In this document: positions 1 to 8,527 of the stretch, piece after piece
Position numbering within the stretch: position 1 is the first letter of the stretch
How the letters are laid out: each line of letters begins with the position of its first letter
NCBI GenBank assembly: GCA_038562165.1
Contig: JBCFAO010000013.1
Location: 1-64,000, forward strand
Direction: 5' to 3'
DNA: 64,000 bases
Origin: WRMS01 sp038562165
GTDB lineage: Bacteria; Bacillota; Peptococcia; DRI-13; UBA5745
Translations under genes and position numbers: made by a program
Notes under the pieces: model-generated
The model's database searches: none
What the model was told of the DNA's origin: nothing
Seen by the model: only the letters and a program-made list of their open reading frames with translations

Positions 1-1
1 G

Positions 2-100
2 ACGAAGAAACAAAGGGACATCCTCCTTGCTTGCGGTTTTGCCGCTGAGGATATCCCTGCCTGGCTTTCTACTTTGCCTGGCCTTGGTTGTATGGTGTAA
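2..100 (+). CDS. possible C-terminal tail of a gene entering from the left
   Basis: The frame beginning at base 2 is open for 32 codons and stops with TAA at 98-100. It would encode a tail ending in LPGLGCMV. No domain is recognisable and an open frame this short can occur by chance. The next gene remnant lies on the opposite strand, so this would be a convergent end. Very uncertain. Confidence 0.2.
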   Translation, partial: TKKQRDILLACGFAAEDIPAWLSTLPGLGCMV

Positions 101-143
101 TTTTGCGGGAAGTTAGGATGCATTTAAAACAAAGCCGTCTATT

Positions 144-317
144 TTATCGCTTTTTCTTTCTCTTCTGGAGAAGGAGGAGCACTTGATATCGGATACTGTC
201 GTCTTTTGACGACAACCAATCCATAAGGGGCGGAATATCCTCTTTCGCCAAAGTCTTGGCGGCTTCCTGTATCCGGTTTTTGTCAATAGCCAATATACTT
301 TCCAACGCCATAACCAC
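144..317 (-). pseudogene. truncated HEAT-repeat-like protein, N-terminal piece
   Basis: A GTG start at 317-315 sits 10 bases after AAGGAG and opens a 57-residue frame beginning MVMALESILAIDKN. It contains DIPPLMDWLSSKDDSIRYQ followed by VLLLLQ, which resembles the start of clostridial HEAT-repeat proteins in which IRYQAFLLLQ is followed by a long helical-repeat body. Here the frame runs into a Lys/Arg stretch and stops, so the body is missing. The good ribosome site argues for a once-functional gene. A genuine very small protein is the alternative. Confidence 0.45.
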
Positions 318-354
318 TTTAGCTCATCTCCTTCTTAAACAAAGATTTACCAAT

Positions 355-453
355 TTAAGCTACTATATCATAAATACCACCAAAACAAAAGTAATCCACA
401 TCCTTAAGTTTATTTTCATTCACAAATTTCTTATTTATAAGCTTATCTCTCAC
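355..453 (-). CDS. small ORF of 32 residues, unknown
   Basis: The GTG at 453-451 overlaps the TGA of the preceding frame (GTGA overlap), and the product ends YFCFGGIYDIVA. The stop lies 38 bases before the GTG of the HEAT-like remnant, so the three fragments are arranged like a decayed operon. No family is recognised. It may be the C-terminal end of a larger, broken gene. Confidence 0.3.
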   Translation of the reverse strand: MRDKLINKKFVNENKLKDVDYFCFGGIYDIVA

Positions 454-605
454 AAAGCGGTTGCGACGACGATGGCAGCGGCGACAGCAGCGGCGGCGGC
501 CAGGACGCTTGCAGGTAAAGTGTAAGGATAATCCAGACAAAAGCCCTCCCGTGACCTGGGGATAGCATACCACAGGCTGCGCAGGAGGACTTTTTCAATG
601 CCGGC
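450..605 (-). pseudogene. fragment ending in a hydrophobic Ala/Val helix
   Basis: After an in-frame TAA at 608-606 the frame is open for 51 codons with no ATG, GTG or TTG near its beginning. It reads ...SLWYAIPRSREGF... and ends in an Ala/Val-rich stretch long enough to cross a membrane (VLAAAAAVAAAIVVATAL). The absence of a start and ribosome site suggests a C-terminal relic. Function unknown. Confidence 0.25.
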
Positions 606-697
606 TTAATATTTACTTCGATACTGTCCTAATATTGGTCTTAACACTTGCTTCAACGCCGGCCTCGCTATTGGTCCCTGCCTGCAACGCCAATGCT

Positions 698-2005
698 TTA
701 TACACAAATGAGGGCGGGGTTTTCCAGATACTTCTGCAAGGTTTGCAAAGCGGTGCCGATGGCGGCGCCGTCCAGCACCCGATGGTCGTAAGTGATAAAT
801 ACGGTCATCATGGTTCGTATACAGATTTGATCCTGGTATACGACCGGCTTTTTTACGGTGCGGCCAAAGCCGATAATCGCTACCTGGGGAGGGCTGATGA
901 TCGGCGTTCCGGTATCAATGGGGAACATGCCTACATTGGTGAGAGTAAAAGTGCCCCTGCTCTGCTCGCCGGGTTGCAGCTTGTTTTCCCGGGCCCGCGC
1001 AGCCACTTCCCGCAGAGCCTGACTCAACTCCAGCAGGGTCAACTGCTCTGCATTGGCAATCACCGGCACCATCAGGCCGATATCCGTAGCGACAGCGGTG
1101 CCGAGATTGATATTGGGATAGGTGGTGATATTGGCGCCGTCAAAGGTGGAGTTTAGCAAAAGGTTTTTCTGCAGCGTCCGGATGGCGGCCATGGTCAGCA
1201 AATCGTTCAACGTAATTTTCCTGCCCAGGAAAGCTTCGTTTTCCAGCAGTTTGCTGCGGAAATCTATCAGATCAGTGACATCAAACTCCACGGTATTGTT
1301 GCATTGAGCCATGCTGTGCAGGCTCTCAAACATGTTGTTGGCCACAGCCCGCTTCAGGCCTGCCAGCGGCGTAATCGCGGGTTCGCCGCCGGCGGCGGCC
1401 TTGCCTGCCGCTGTACTTGCCCCGGGTGCGGCTGCAACTGCTGCGGCTGCTCCTGAGACGGCGGCTGCGGCGGTAGTCCCCGCTCCGGCACCGGCGCTGC
1501 CGGCCTGGGCCAGCACATCCTTGGCTACGATACGGCCGTTGGCGCCGCTGGGTTTGACGGCACGCAGGTCTACCTGGTGCTGCTGGGCCAGCTTCTTAGC
1601 ATAGCCGGTGGCATTAATACGCCCCTGATTTTGCTGGGGTTGAAGGGCCGCCGGTATGGCTGCAGCCGCAGGAGTAACTTCAGGCGGCGCTGCAGGCGCT
1701 GCAGCAGCGGAAACAGCTTCCGGCGCTGCCTCAGCCGCGGCGCCTCCTTGCAGGGCCGCATATTCTGCCTGATTCTCAGCGATATAGCCGATGGTGCCCC
1801 CTACGGGAATTACATCCCCCTCCCGGGCAACGATATGAAGCAGCCCGTCATAAGGAGATAAACATTCGATAATATTCTTTTCGTTTTCATATTCCATTAC
1901 CACCTGGCCGCTTGCAACCTGGGCTCCCTCCGCCCCGCGCCAGCTGGTGATCGTTCCCTCGATCATGGTTAGGCCCGCTTTAGGCATGACTAATGTAAAG
2001 CTCAT
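698..2005 (-). CDS. acoC: dihydrolipoamide acyltransferase (E2) of an acetoin-type dehydrogenase complex
   Basis: E2 core of a 2-oxo-acid/acetoin dehydrogenase complex; it passes the acyl group from the TPP enzyme to CoA. Residues 1-78 form a lipoyl domain with the lipoylated lysine expected at K43 (ENEKN). After an Ala/Pro linker comes a peripheral-subunit-binding domain near 130-168, then an unusually Ala-rich linker, then the catalytic domain from about 210. The active-site motif DHRVLDG is at 407-413 (H408, D412). At 435 residues it has normal length. It is last in the leftward operon, 82 bases after E1 beta. Assignment to acetoin rather than another 2-oxo acid rests on resemblance and gene order (A-B-C with own Lpd); the true substrate is open. 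Confidence 0.85.
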   Translation of the reverse strand: MSFTLVMPKAGLTMIEGTITSWRGAEGAQVASGQVVMEYENEKNIIECLSPYDGLLHIVAREGDVIPVGGTIGYIAENQAEYAALQGGAAAEAAPEAVSAAAAPAAPPEVTPAAAAIPAALQPQQNQGRINATGYAKKLAQQHQVDLRAVKPSGANGRIVAKDVLAQAGSAGAGAGTTAAAAVSGAAAAVAAAPGASTAAGKAAAGGEPAITPLAGLKRAVANNMFESLHSMAQCNNTVEFDVTDLIDFRSKLLENEAFLGRKITLNDLLTMAAIRTLQKNLLLNSTFDGANITTYPNINLGTAVATDIGLMVPVIANAEQLTLLELSQALREVAARARENKLQPGEQSRGTFTLTNVGMFPIDTGTPIISPPQVAIIGFGRTVKKPVVYQDQICIRTMMTVFITYDHRVLDGAAIGTALQTLQKYLENPALICV

Positions 2006-2087
2006 GTTTTATTTGCTTTGTCCGCATCTTATGCGCAACAAATCCTTCCTTTCCCTATAAATTTGCTTCCAGCCGCCTTTTCGGCAA

Positions 2088-3056
2088 TCAGAACATTTTG
2101 CGGATGGCTGCGGCAATCTGCTCTGCATCGGGGATGGCGTATTTCTCCAGCTCAATATTGTAGGGCAGGGGTACATCCAGGGCGGCTATCCGCACCACGG
2201 GGCCGTCCAACTCATCGTACATTTCTTCCTGCATCATGGCTGCAAGCTCTGCGCCGACGCCGGAGGTTTTATTGCTTTCCTCAACGACCATAGCCCGGTG
2301 GGTTTTGCTGAGGGACTTGCGCACTGCTTCTTTATCGAAGGGCACCAGGGTGCGGGGGTCCAGCACCTCAACGCTGATGCCTTCTTTAGCTAAAGCTTCG
2401 GCGGCCTCCAGGGCTCTGCCCACCATCAGGCCGATAGCAATTATGGTAACGTCGCTGCCCTCCCGCTTGATGTCGGCGACACCGAAGGGAATGGTATATT
2501 CTTCTTCCGGCACCTCTCCCTTTGTCTTGTAGAGCTGCTTATGCTCGAAGAACATAACGGGATTGTCGTTGCGGATAGCCTCTTTCAGCAAGCCTTTGGC
2601 ATCATAAGCAGTGGATGGGCTGGCAACCAGCAGCCCGGGGGAGTGCATATACAAGCTTTCCAGGCAGTTGGAATGCTCGCCGGTAGCGCCGAAGGACGAA
2701 CCCATGGCGCTGCGGATTACCAAAGGCAGCTTATATTCCGGTCCATGCATGTATCTCCATTTAGCTATGCAATGATAGATTTCAGCGAAAGCTACCAGGG
2801 AAAAGTCGGAGTACATCAATTCGACGCAGGGCCGCAGACCGGTTTCCGCAGCGCCCATGGCGGCGCCGATAAAAGCCATCTCCGAAATGGGAGTATTGCG
2901 TACCCTTTTGGGGCCGAATTCCTCCAGCATGCCCCGGGTAATACCAAATATATTGCCAAATTCAGCGATATCCTCGCCAAAGATTAATATCCTGTCGTCC
3001 CGCCGCATTTCTTCTCTCATGGCGTCGCCGACAGCCTGTGCAAACGTAACCAGCAT
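2088..3056 (-). CDS. acoB: TPP-dependent dehydrogenase E1 beta subunit (acetoin type)
   Basis: Beta subunit of the heterotetrameric E1, which with the alpha subunit binds thiamine diphosphate and decarboxylates or cleaves the substrate. The 322-residue protein starts MLVTFAQAVGDAMREEM and has the transketolase pyrimidine-binding region (GEDIAEFGNIFGITRG and SFGATGEHSNCLESLY) followed by a transketolase C-terminal domain (VEVLDPRTLVPFD). Length and domain order match AcoB/PdhB proteins. It begins 27 bases after the stop of E1 alpha, so the two are co-translated in one operon. Confidence 0.88.
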   Translation of the reverse strand: MLVTFAQAVGDAMREEMRRDDRILIFGEDIAEFGNIFGITRGMLEEFGPKRVRNTPISEMAFIGAAMGAAETGLRPCVELMYSDFSLVAFAEIYHCIAKWRYMHGPEYKLPLVIRSAMGSSFGATGEHSNCLESLYMHSPGLLVASPSTAYDAKGLLKEAIRNDNPVMFFEHKQLYKTKGEVPEEEYTIPFGVADIKREGSDVTIIAIGLMVGRALEAAEALAKEGISVEVLDPRTLVPFDKEAVRKSLSKTHRAMVVEESNKTSGVGAELAAMMQEEMYDELDGPVVRIAALDVPLPYNIELEKYAIPDAEQIAAAIRKMF

Positions 3057-3083
3057 ACTATTTCCTCCTCGTTTCCTATTTAT

Positions 3084-4046
3084 TTAAACGTACAAGTTAT
3101 CGTAGATTTCTTCCGGCGTGATGGCGGGACTGGCCTCGGCAAAAGCGATGGCCCTTTCCATTTCGTCGTCAATCTGCTGATACATATTGTCGATAGTAGC
3201 CTGATCGATGATTTTCTTGTCCAGAAGCAGCTTCTCCATCTTGGCCACGCTGTCTTTCTTCATCCATTCCTCAGTGACGGCCTTATCCCGGTAAGGCGTT
3301 TGATCTCCCTCAAAATGGCCTCTCCAACGGTAGTTTTTACATTCCAGCACGGCGGGGCCCTTGCCTGCCCGGATATGATCCGTCAACCTTTTGGCAGCTT
3401 CATATACAGCCAGGACGTCGGTTCCGTCGGCCACTTCCGAGGGCATACCATAGGCGCCGGCTCTGTCGGCGCCGGGGTTGGGTACGGAGGAACCTTGGGA
3501 AACGTGGGTGGAGATGCCAAACTGGTTGTTATCGCAGACAAAGAGCACCGGCAGCTTCCACACCGCCGCCAGGTTCATGGCTTCATGAACAGGTCCCCGG
3601 TTGGAGGTGCCGTCGCCGTAGAAGGTGTAAGCCATGTTGTCAATGCCGTCATATTGCAGGCGCATAGCCGCACCGCCTGCCAGGCCGATGTCGCAGGCTA
3701 AAGTGGCGGAAAAGCCCAGCATGTTGTATTTGAGTTGGGAAACGTGGTTAACGCCACCCCGGCCGCCGGCATTGCCGGTCCGCTTAGCCATAATTTCCGA
3801 GAAAGCCGTTTCCAGGCTAACGCCCAGCAGATTGGCAACAGCAATGCAGCGGTGGCTGTTTTTGAAATAATCACCCTGTTGGCGGGTGGCCAGAGTACCG
3901 ACATAGCAAGCCTCGCCGCCGAGACCGCTGTGGATATGGCCGGGGATTTTGCCCAGGGCATAAGTGTCCACCAGTTTTTTCTCAAATAAACGGCAGCGCA
4001 AAAGCTCTTCATACAACTTCATTAAAAATTCATTACTGTATTCCAT
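3084..4046 (-). CDS. acoA: TPP-dependent dehydrogenase E1 alpha subunit (acetoin type)
   Basis: Alpha subunit of the E1 component. The thiamine diphosphate motif starts with GDG at 144-146 (GDGTSNRG) and ends with the NN pair near 172 (CDNNQFG). The 320-residue length is that of AcoA rather than the longer eukaryotic-type PdhA. It lies 56 bases downstream of the Lpd gene and 27 upstream of E1 beta, which fits a dedicated complex rather than a shared pyruvate dehydrogenase. Confidence 0.88.
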   Translation of the reverse strand: MEYSNEFLMKLYEELLRCRLFEKKLVDTYALGKIPGHIHSGLGGEACYVGTLATRQQGDYFKNSHRCIAVANLLGVSLETAFSEIMAKRTGNAGGRGGVNHVSQLKYNMLGFSATLACDIGLAGGAAMRLQYDGIDNMAYTFYGDGTSNRGPVHEAMNLAAVWKLPVLFVCDNNQFGISTHVSQGSSVPNPGADRAGAYGMPSEVADGTDVLAVYEAAKRLTDHIRAGKGPAVLECKNYRWRGHFEGDQTPYRDKAVTEEWMKKDSVAKMEKLLLDKKIIDQATIDNMYQQIDDEMERAIAFAEASPAITPEEIYDNLYV

Positions 4047-4102
4047 TTGCTTTTTTCTCCTTGCTTTGTGATTTAGAGTAGATAAAGGGTTTTGCAGGGG
4101 GG

Positions 4103-5488
4103 TTAGCGGTTGACCATATGAATAGCCCGTTTTTCCACTGCCAAAGCAGCTTCCCTGACGGCTTCCCCCACTGTGGGATGTCCGTGAATAGTGTTAATCA
4201 GATCCTTAACCCTGGCTCCTAGGCCGATGGCCAAGGCTCCTTCGGTAATCAGATCCGTAGCCCGGGGACCCACCATGTGTACCCCCAGGATTTTATGATC
4301 CTCAGCAGCGACCACCACTTTGATCATGCCCACGCCCCCGTTCATAATCAGGGACTTGCCGTTGGCCACCAGAGGGAATTTACCTACGCTATAAGCGATA
4401 TCCTTGGCCTTGCAGGCTTCTTCCGTCAAACCGACGGTGGCAATTTCCGGAACAGTGTAGACACAGGAAGGATTGGTGCTTTCATCGTAGAGAGCCTCAT
4501 GGCCCATAGCGTTTTCCGCCGCAATCTCGCCCTGGACGGAGGCCACATGGGCCAGCATGGTTTTTGAGGCGCAGTCGCCGATGGCGTATACGCCGGGTAT
4601 ATTGGTTTCCATTCTGCGGCTGACGGCAATAAAGCCTCTTTCCAGCAGAACTCCCACCTCTTCCAGGCCCAGGCTTGCCGTATTAGGACGGCGGCCGGTA
4701 CAAACGAGAACCTTTTCCCCCTCAGCTATAGTCTTGCGGCCTTCGATTTCGATCTGAACCCTGGCCAAAGCGCCGCTGTCGGTAACTGACATGACCTTGG
4801 CGCCCGTCAGGATTTTAACGCCGTCCTTTTCCAACTGCTTGCGGGCGGCCTCAGCGATTTCCTTATCGATCATCGGCAGTACTTCCGGCAGCATCTCGAT
4901 CACTGTCACATTAGTGCCAAAGCTGCTGTAAGCTGTAGCCATTTCTATGCCGATAACGCCGCCGCCGATGATCACCATGGAAGCGGGGGGCCGGCTTAAA
5001 TTCAACCCTTGAGTGGAATCAATGCATTTGCCGCTGTCCAGACCGGGAATCGGCGGCATGGCGGGAAGAGAACCGGTGGCAATGATGATTTTATCGGCGC
5101 TGAGGCTATGCTTACCTGATGTATCCGTAATCTCCAGGGTTTTGGGGCCTGTAAAGCGGGCCTGGCCGGAGATTACCTCCACGCCATTTGCTTTCAAAAG
5201 CTGAGTGACGCCCCGTACAAGCTTGGCGGTAATTTGACTTTTATTCTTTTGCATTTGGTCAAAATCCAGACGGGGCGCCGCAATAACACCGGACAAAGCG
5301 CCGTATTTGGCTTCCGTCAGCAGCTCTGCGCTATGCAGCAATGCTTTCATGGGAATGCAGCCAATGTTCAGGCAGGTACCGCCTAAGTGTTCCTTCTCAA
5401 TCAGGGTTACCTCGGCTCCAAGCTGGGCGGCCCGGATGGCGGCAACATAGCCGCCGGGGCCGCCGCCAATCACAATCATACTGGTCAT
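4103..5488 (-). CDS. lpdA: dihydrolipoamide dehydrogenase (E3)
   Basis: FAD flavoprotein that reoxidises dihydrolipoyl E2 with NAD+. The N-terminal FAD fold has GGGPGGY at 8-14, the redox disulfide is C39/C44 (GGTCLNIGC), a second Rossmann motif GGGVIGIEMA binds NAD, and the C-terminal catalytic pair is H437/E442 (HPTVGE). At 461 residues it has typical length and no fused lipoyl domain. It sits between the TRAP genes and the E1 genes in the same direction (27 bases after dctM), marking it as the complex's own E3. Confidence 0.93.
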   Translation of the reverse strand: MTSMIVIGGGPGGYVAAIRAAQLGAEVTLIEKEHLGGTCLNIGCIPMKALLHSAELLTEAKYGALSGVIAAPRLDFDQMQKNKSQITAKLVRGVTQLLKANGVEVISGQARFTGPKTLEITDTSGKHSLSADKIIIATGSLPAMPPIPGLDSGKCIDSTQGLNLSRPPASMVIIGGGVIGIEMATAYSSFGTNVTVIEMLPEVLPMIDKEIAEAARKQLEKDGVKILTGAKVMSVTDSGALARVQIEIEGRKTIAEGEKVLVCTGRRPNTASLGLEEVGVLLERGFIAVSRRMETNIPGVYAIGDCASKTMLAHVASVQGEIAAENAMGHEALYDESTNPSCVYTVPEIATVGLTEEACKAKDIAYSVGKFPLVANGKSLIMNGGVGMIKVVVAAEDHKILGVHMVGPRATDLITEGALAIGLGARVKDLINTIHGHPTVGEAVREAALAVEKRAIHMVNR

Positions 5489-5515
5489 TTCGATCTCCTT
5501 TATCTTCTGGTTGAA

Positions 5516-6793
5516 CTATTTTGTAAAGTTAGGCAGGAACATGGTAATCTGCGGCACAAAAGTAATTACTAAAAGGGCTGTGATACCGGCCAGAATAAAG
5601 GGTATGATCTTCCGGCAAATTTCCGATACGGTAGTCCCCGATATGCGGCAGGCCACGTAAAGATTGATGCCCACAGGGGGCGTAATCAGACCGATAGCCA
5701 TGTTAACCGTCAAAAATACTCCGGCGTGAACCAGATCCACGTTTAAGGTGTTCATGATGGGAATCATTATGGGCAACAGGATATAGAAGGCTGAGCTGGC
5801 ATCCAGGAAGCAGCCGGCAATCAGGAAGATAACGTTGATCAAAAGCAGCAGCATAACCTTGCTGGAGGTGAGATTGAGCAGCCAGGCGGAGAAATCCGAG
5901 GCGATATGGGAGGTGGTCAGCAGCCAGGCAAAGACGCTGGCACAGGCTACGATATACATAACCACGCCGGAGGAAACAGCCGAGTCCACAAAGAGGTTCC
6001 AGAGGTTCTTAATCTTAATTTCCTTATAAATGAAGATACCGACAAACAGGCCGTAAACCACCGCAACGCCGGCAGCCTCAGTAGGAGTAAATACGCCGCC
6101 GTAAATGCCGCCCAGGATGATAACCGGCGTCAAAAGACCCCAAATGGCGTCTTTAAAAGCCACCCACATCTCCTGCCTGGAGGCCTTGGGCTGGATGACA
6201 ATTTTATCGTTGTTGCGGGAGGACCAACGGGCAGCGATAACATAGGCAATACCCACGATGATGCCCGGAATGATGCCGCCGCTGAATACCTTGCTGACGG
6301 AAACGTCGGCAATGGAAGCATAAATAACGAAGGCAATACTGGGAGGAATAATGATGCCGATGGCGCCGGAGGCAGCCATCAGAGCCGAGGACATGCCTTT
6401 GTCATAGCCCAGGCGCGACATAGCGGGAATCAAAACGCTGCCCAAAGCCGCTACGGTAGCCGGCCCGGAGCCGGAGATGGCGGCAAAGAAGCAGGACACC
6501 ACTACCAGCACGCCGATCATGCCGCTTTTGCGATGACCGACGCAAACCGTGGCAAAGTGGATCAGCCGCTTGGAAATACCGGCATAGTCCATGATCACGC
6601 CGGCCAAAATAAAGAAGGGAATGGCCAGCAGCGTAAATTTGCCAATGGCGGAATACATGATACTGGGGAACATGGCCAGGGGGTAGCCGCCGTAAACCAG
6701 ACCCACCAAAGTAGAGAGGGACAAAGAGATGGCAATGGGAATATTCAAGAATATGAAAAGAAAAAATAGTCCAAAGAGTATCAATGCTAGCAT
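5516..6793 (-). CDS. dctM: TRAP transporter large membrane subunit
   Basis: The 12-helix subunit that forms the translocation path of a sodium-driven tripartite uptake system. The 425-residue, strongly hydrophobic protein starts MLALILFGLFFLFIFLN and carries the DctM features GSGPATVAALG and FTPTEAAGVAVVYG. Its start overlaps the end of dctQ by 7 bases. The family takes up organic acids. Being followed directly by lpdA-acoABC suggests the imported acid, or its oxidation product, feeds that complex. Confidence 0.92.
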   Translation of the reverse strand: MLALILFGLFFLFIFLNIPIAISLSLSTLVGLVYGGYPLAMFPSIMYSAIGKFTLLAIPFFILAGVIMDYAGISKRLIHFATVCVGHRKSGMIGVLVVVSCFFAAISGSGPATVAALGSVLIPAMSRLGYDKGMSSALMAASGAIGIIIPPSIAFVIYASIADVSVSKVFSGGIIPGIIVGIAYVIAARWSSRNNDKIVIQPKASRQEMWVAFKDAIWGLLTPVIILGGIYGGVFTPTEAAGVAVVYGLFVGIFIYKEIKIKNLWNLFVDSAVSSGVVMYIVACASVFAWLLTTSHIASDFSAWLLNLTSSKVMLLLLINVIFLIAGCFLDASSAFYILLPIMIPIMNTLNVDLVHAGVFLTVNMAIGLITPPVGINLYVACRISGTTVSEICRKIIPFILAGITALLVITFVPQITMFLPNFTK

Positions 6794-7305
6794 ATGACTT
6801 GCTCCTCCCCTGCCTTAGGCTCCTGTCCTCTCCATAAACGCAAAAACTCAAGAATACCGGCCTGCAGGCTGCGAACAGCGATAAATAATCCGCCAACGGG
6901 CATGGCTAAGCCTTGCATAGCTGAAGGAAGACGGAGAGCCGGCGTCATGGATTTCAGCATGATCTGGTTACTGACCATCTCAAAGCCCAGGTAAACCATA
7001 AAACACATGGTGGCTAAGGAGCAGACCATGGACAGCAGGACGAAGACAGCCTGCCCCTTAGGGGGAAATTGATCCACAACGAAGCTCATGCCGAGATGAG
7101 AGTATTTTTTGTAACCGGTGGCAATGCCCAGCATGGAAACCCAGACAAAGGCCATAACCGTCAGTTCTTCCGTAAAGGAAAAGGAATTAGCAAGCAGATA
7201 GCGGCTCACCACATTGGCGAAATTCATTATTGTCATGAAAGCCAGTAAGATGACAATCAGTGTTTCTTCAATATAATCAAGGATTTTAAATACCATTTTC
7301 ATCAT
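6787..7305 (-). CDS. dctQ: TRAP transporter small membrane subunit
   Basis: Four-helix partner of DctM. The 172-residue protein has helices beginning around 15, 45, 90 and 130 and the typical FTEELTVMAFVWVSMLG stretch. It overlaps dctM and follows dctP after a 118-base gap that contains a stable stem-loop. No alternative family fits a short membrane protein in this position. Confidence 0.88.
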   Translation of the reverse strand: MMKMVFKILDYIEETLIVILLAFMTIMNFANVVSRYLLANSFSFTEELTVMAFVWVSMLGIATGYKKYSHLGMSFVVDQFPPKGQAVFVLLSMVCSLATMCFMVYLGFEMVSNQIMLKSMTPALRLPSAMQGLAMPVGGLFIAVRSLQAGILEFLRLWRGQEPKAGEEQVIC

Positions 7306-7337
7306 TTCCTCACGATACCCTTTCTGTCATTTTGTAG

Positions 7338-7373
7338 AGAGGAAGGGGAAGCCTTAGCTTTCGCCCTTCCTCT
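7338..7373 (-). terminator. intercistronic stem-loop between dctP and dctQ
   Basis: A perfect 10-bp stem (AGAGGAAGGG at 7338-7347 with CCCTTCCTCT at 7364-7373) encloses an AAGC/GCTT inner pair. Only a short T-rich stretch follows on the transcribed strand. This placement, just after the binding-protein gene, fits partial termination or 3'-end protection that keeps dctP mRNA above dctQM; that role is inferred. Confidence 0.6.
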
Positions 7374-7423
7374 ATTTTGCAATACATTAAACGCCGGATT
7401 CTGCCGGCAGATAACGGAGAAAA

Positions 7424-8473
7424 TTAGAACTTGTAACCAAAGGCAGCGAATATCTCCTCGCCGATGGTATCCTTGTACATTTCATAAATGGGAGCCGCAG
7501 CGGCCTGGAAAGCAGCTACTTCTTCGGGAGTCAGCTCGTTGATCTCCATGATTTTAGAGAACTCCTCGATGATCTCGGCATCCTTCTCCCGGGAGGCTTT
7601 AACCTGGGCTGCACCGGCAGCCTTGCCGGCTTCCAGGAAAATTTCTTTTTCTTCGTCAGTGAGGCTGTTCCACAGCTTGCCGCTGCTCATGATCATAAAG
7701 GGGTCATAAGAGTAGTTCCAGATGGTCATGTATTTCTGTACTTCCTGGATTTTGGCGCTGCGGATAGTGTCGTAAGGATTTTCCTGGCCGTCGATGGTGC
7801 CTTGTTGCAAAGAGGTAAAAACCTCGCCGAAATTCATGGCCGTGGGATCGGCGCCAAAGAGCTTATAGAGCTCTACATACATGGCGATTGGTGGTGTGCG
7901 GATCTTCAGTCTTGCCAGGTCGGCGGGAGCGTGAATGGGGCGGGCGTTGTTGGTCAACTGGCGGAAGCCGTTCTCGCCCATGCCCAGAACCTTGACGCCT
8001 TTTTCTTCGATCATGGAGGCCAGCATCTTGCCGCCTTCGCCGTCGAAGAGAATCTCGTCCACGCTGTCATAGCCTTTTGTAAACAGCCAGGGCATGGAAG
8101 TGACGGTAAGGCGGGGATCAAAACCGGTCATGTTGATGACGGAGCGCATATCCAGATCGGTAATTCCGGTAAAGAGCATTTCCGTGCCCTTTTGCAGGTC
8201 GCCGCCGGAAAGCTGCTCATTGGGGAAAATAGATACGATATATTTGCCGTTGGTTTTCTCTTCGATAATCCTCTTAAATTCTTTAGCGCCAACCATCCAG
8301 ACGCTGGCATCGGAAGTGGTCACGTTCATTTTCAGGTCGATAGCTTTCACAGGAGCCTGAGTAGCTTCCGTAGAGCCCTGGGTGGGCTGGGAGCTGCCCT
8401 GGGAACCGCCGCAGCCGGCCAGTAAACCGGTAATCAATAATAAGCACAATAACGTAGAAACTAGCTTTTTCAT
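7424..8473 (-). CDS. dctP: TRAP transporter substrate-binding lipoprotein
   Basis: Extracytoplasmic solute receptor of the TRAP system. The start is set at the ATG of MKKLVS (8473), 7 bases after GGAGGA; a longer frame from 8488 would place the ribosome site inside the gene. A lipoprotein signal peptide ends LLAGC with the lipidated Cys at 21. The body has DctP features, including IRTPPIAMYVELYKLFGADPT, where the conserved Arg of the family contacts the substrate carboxylate, and GEVFTSLQQGTIDGQENP. Substrate cannot be read from sequence beyond probably being a carboxylate. Confidence 0.9.
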   Translation of the reverse strand: MKKLVSTLLCLLLITGLLAGCGGSQGSSQPTQGSTEATQAPVKAIDLKMNVTTSDASVWMVGAKEFKRIIEEKTNGKYIVSIFPNEQLSGGDLQKGTEMLFTGITDLDMRSVINMTGFDPRLTVTSMPWLFTKGYDSVDEILFDGEGGKMLASMIEEKGVKVLGMGENGFRQLTNNARPIHAPADLARLKIRTPPIAMYVELYKLFGADPTAMNFGEVFTSLQQGTIDGQENPYDTIRSAKIQEVQKYMTIWNYSYDPFMIMSSGKLWNSLTDEEKEIFLEAGKAAGAAQVKASREKDAEIIEEFSKIMEINELTPEEVAAFQAAAAPIYEMYKDTIGEEIFAAFGYKF

Positions 8474-8527
8474 TTTCTGTTCCTCCATTCGGTTTTATAT
8501 TCTTCCCCTGCCATAGCAATAAGTCCG

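Noticed and set aside
256..525. 89-codon plus-strand frame at the left edge
   Set aside because: No ribosome site; lies opposite the small minus-strand remnants, and its Ala-rich end is a product of the GC-rich repeat there.
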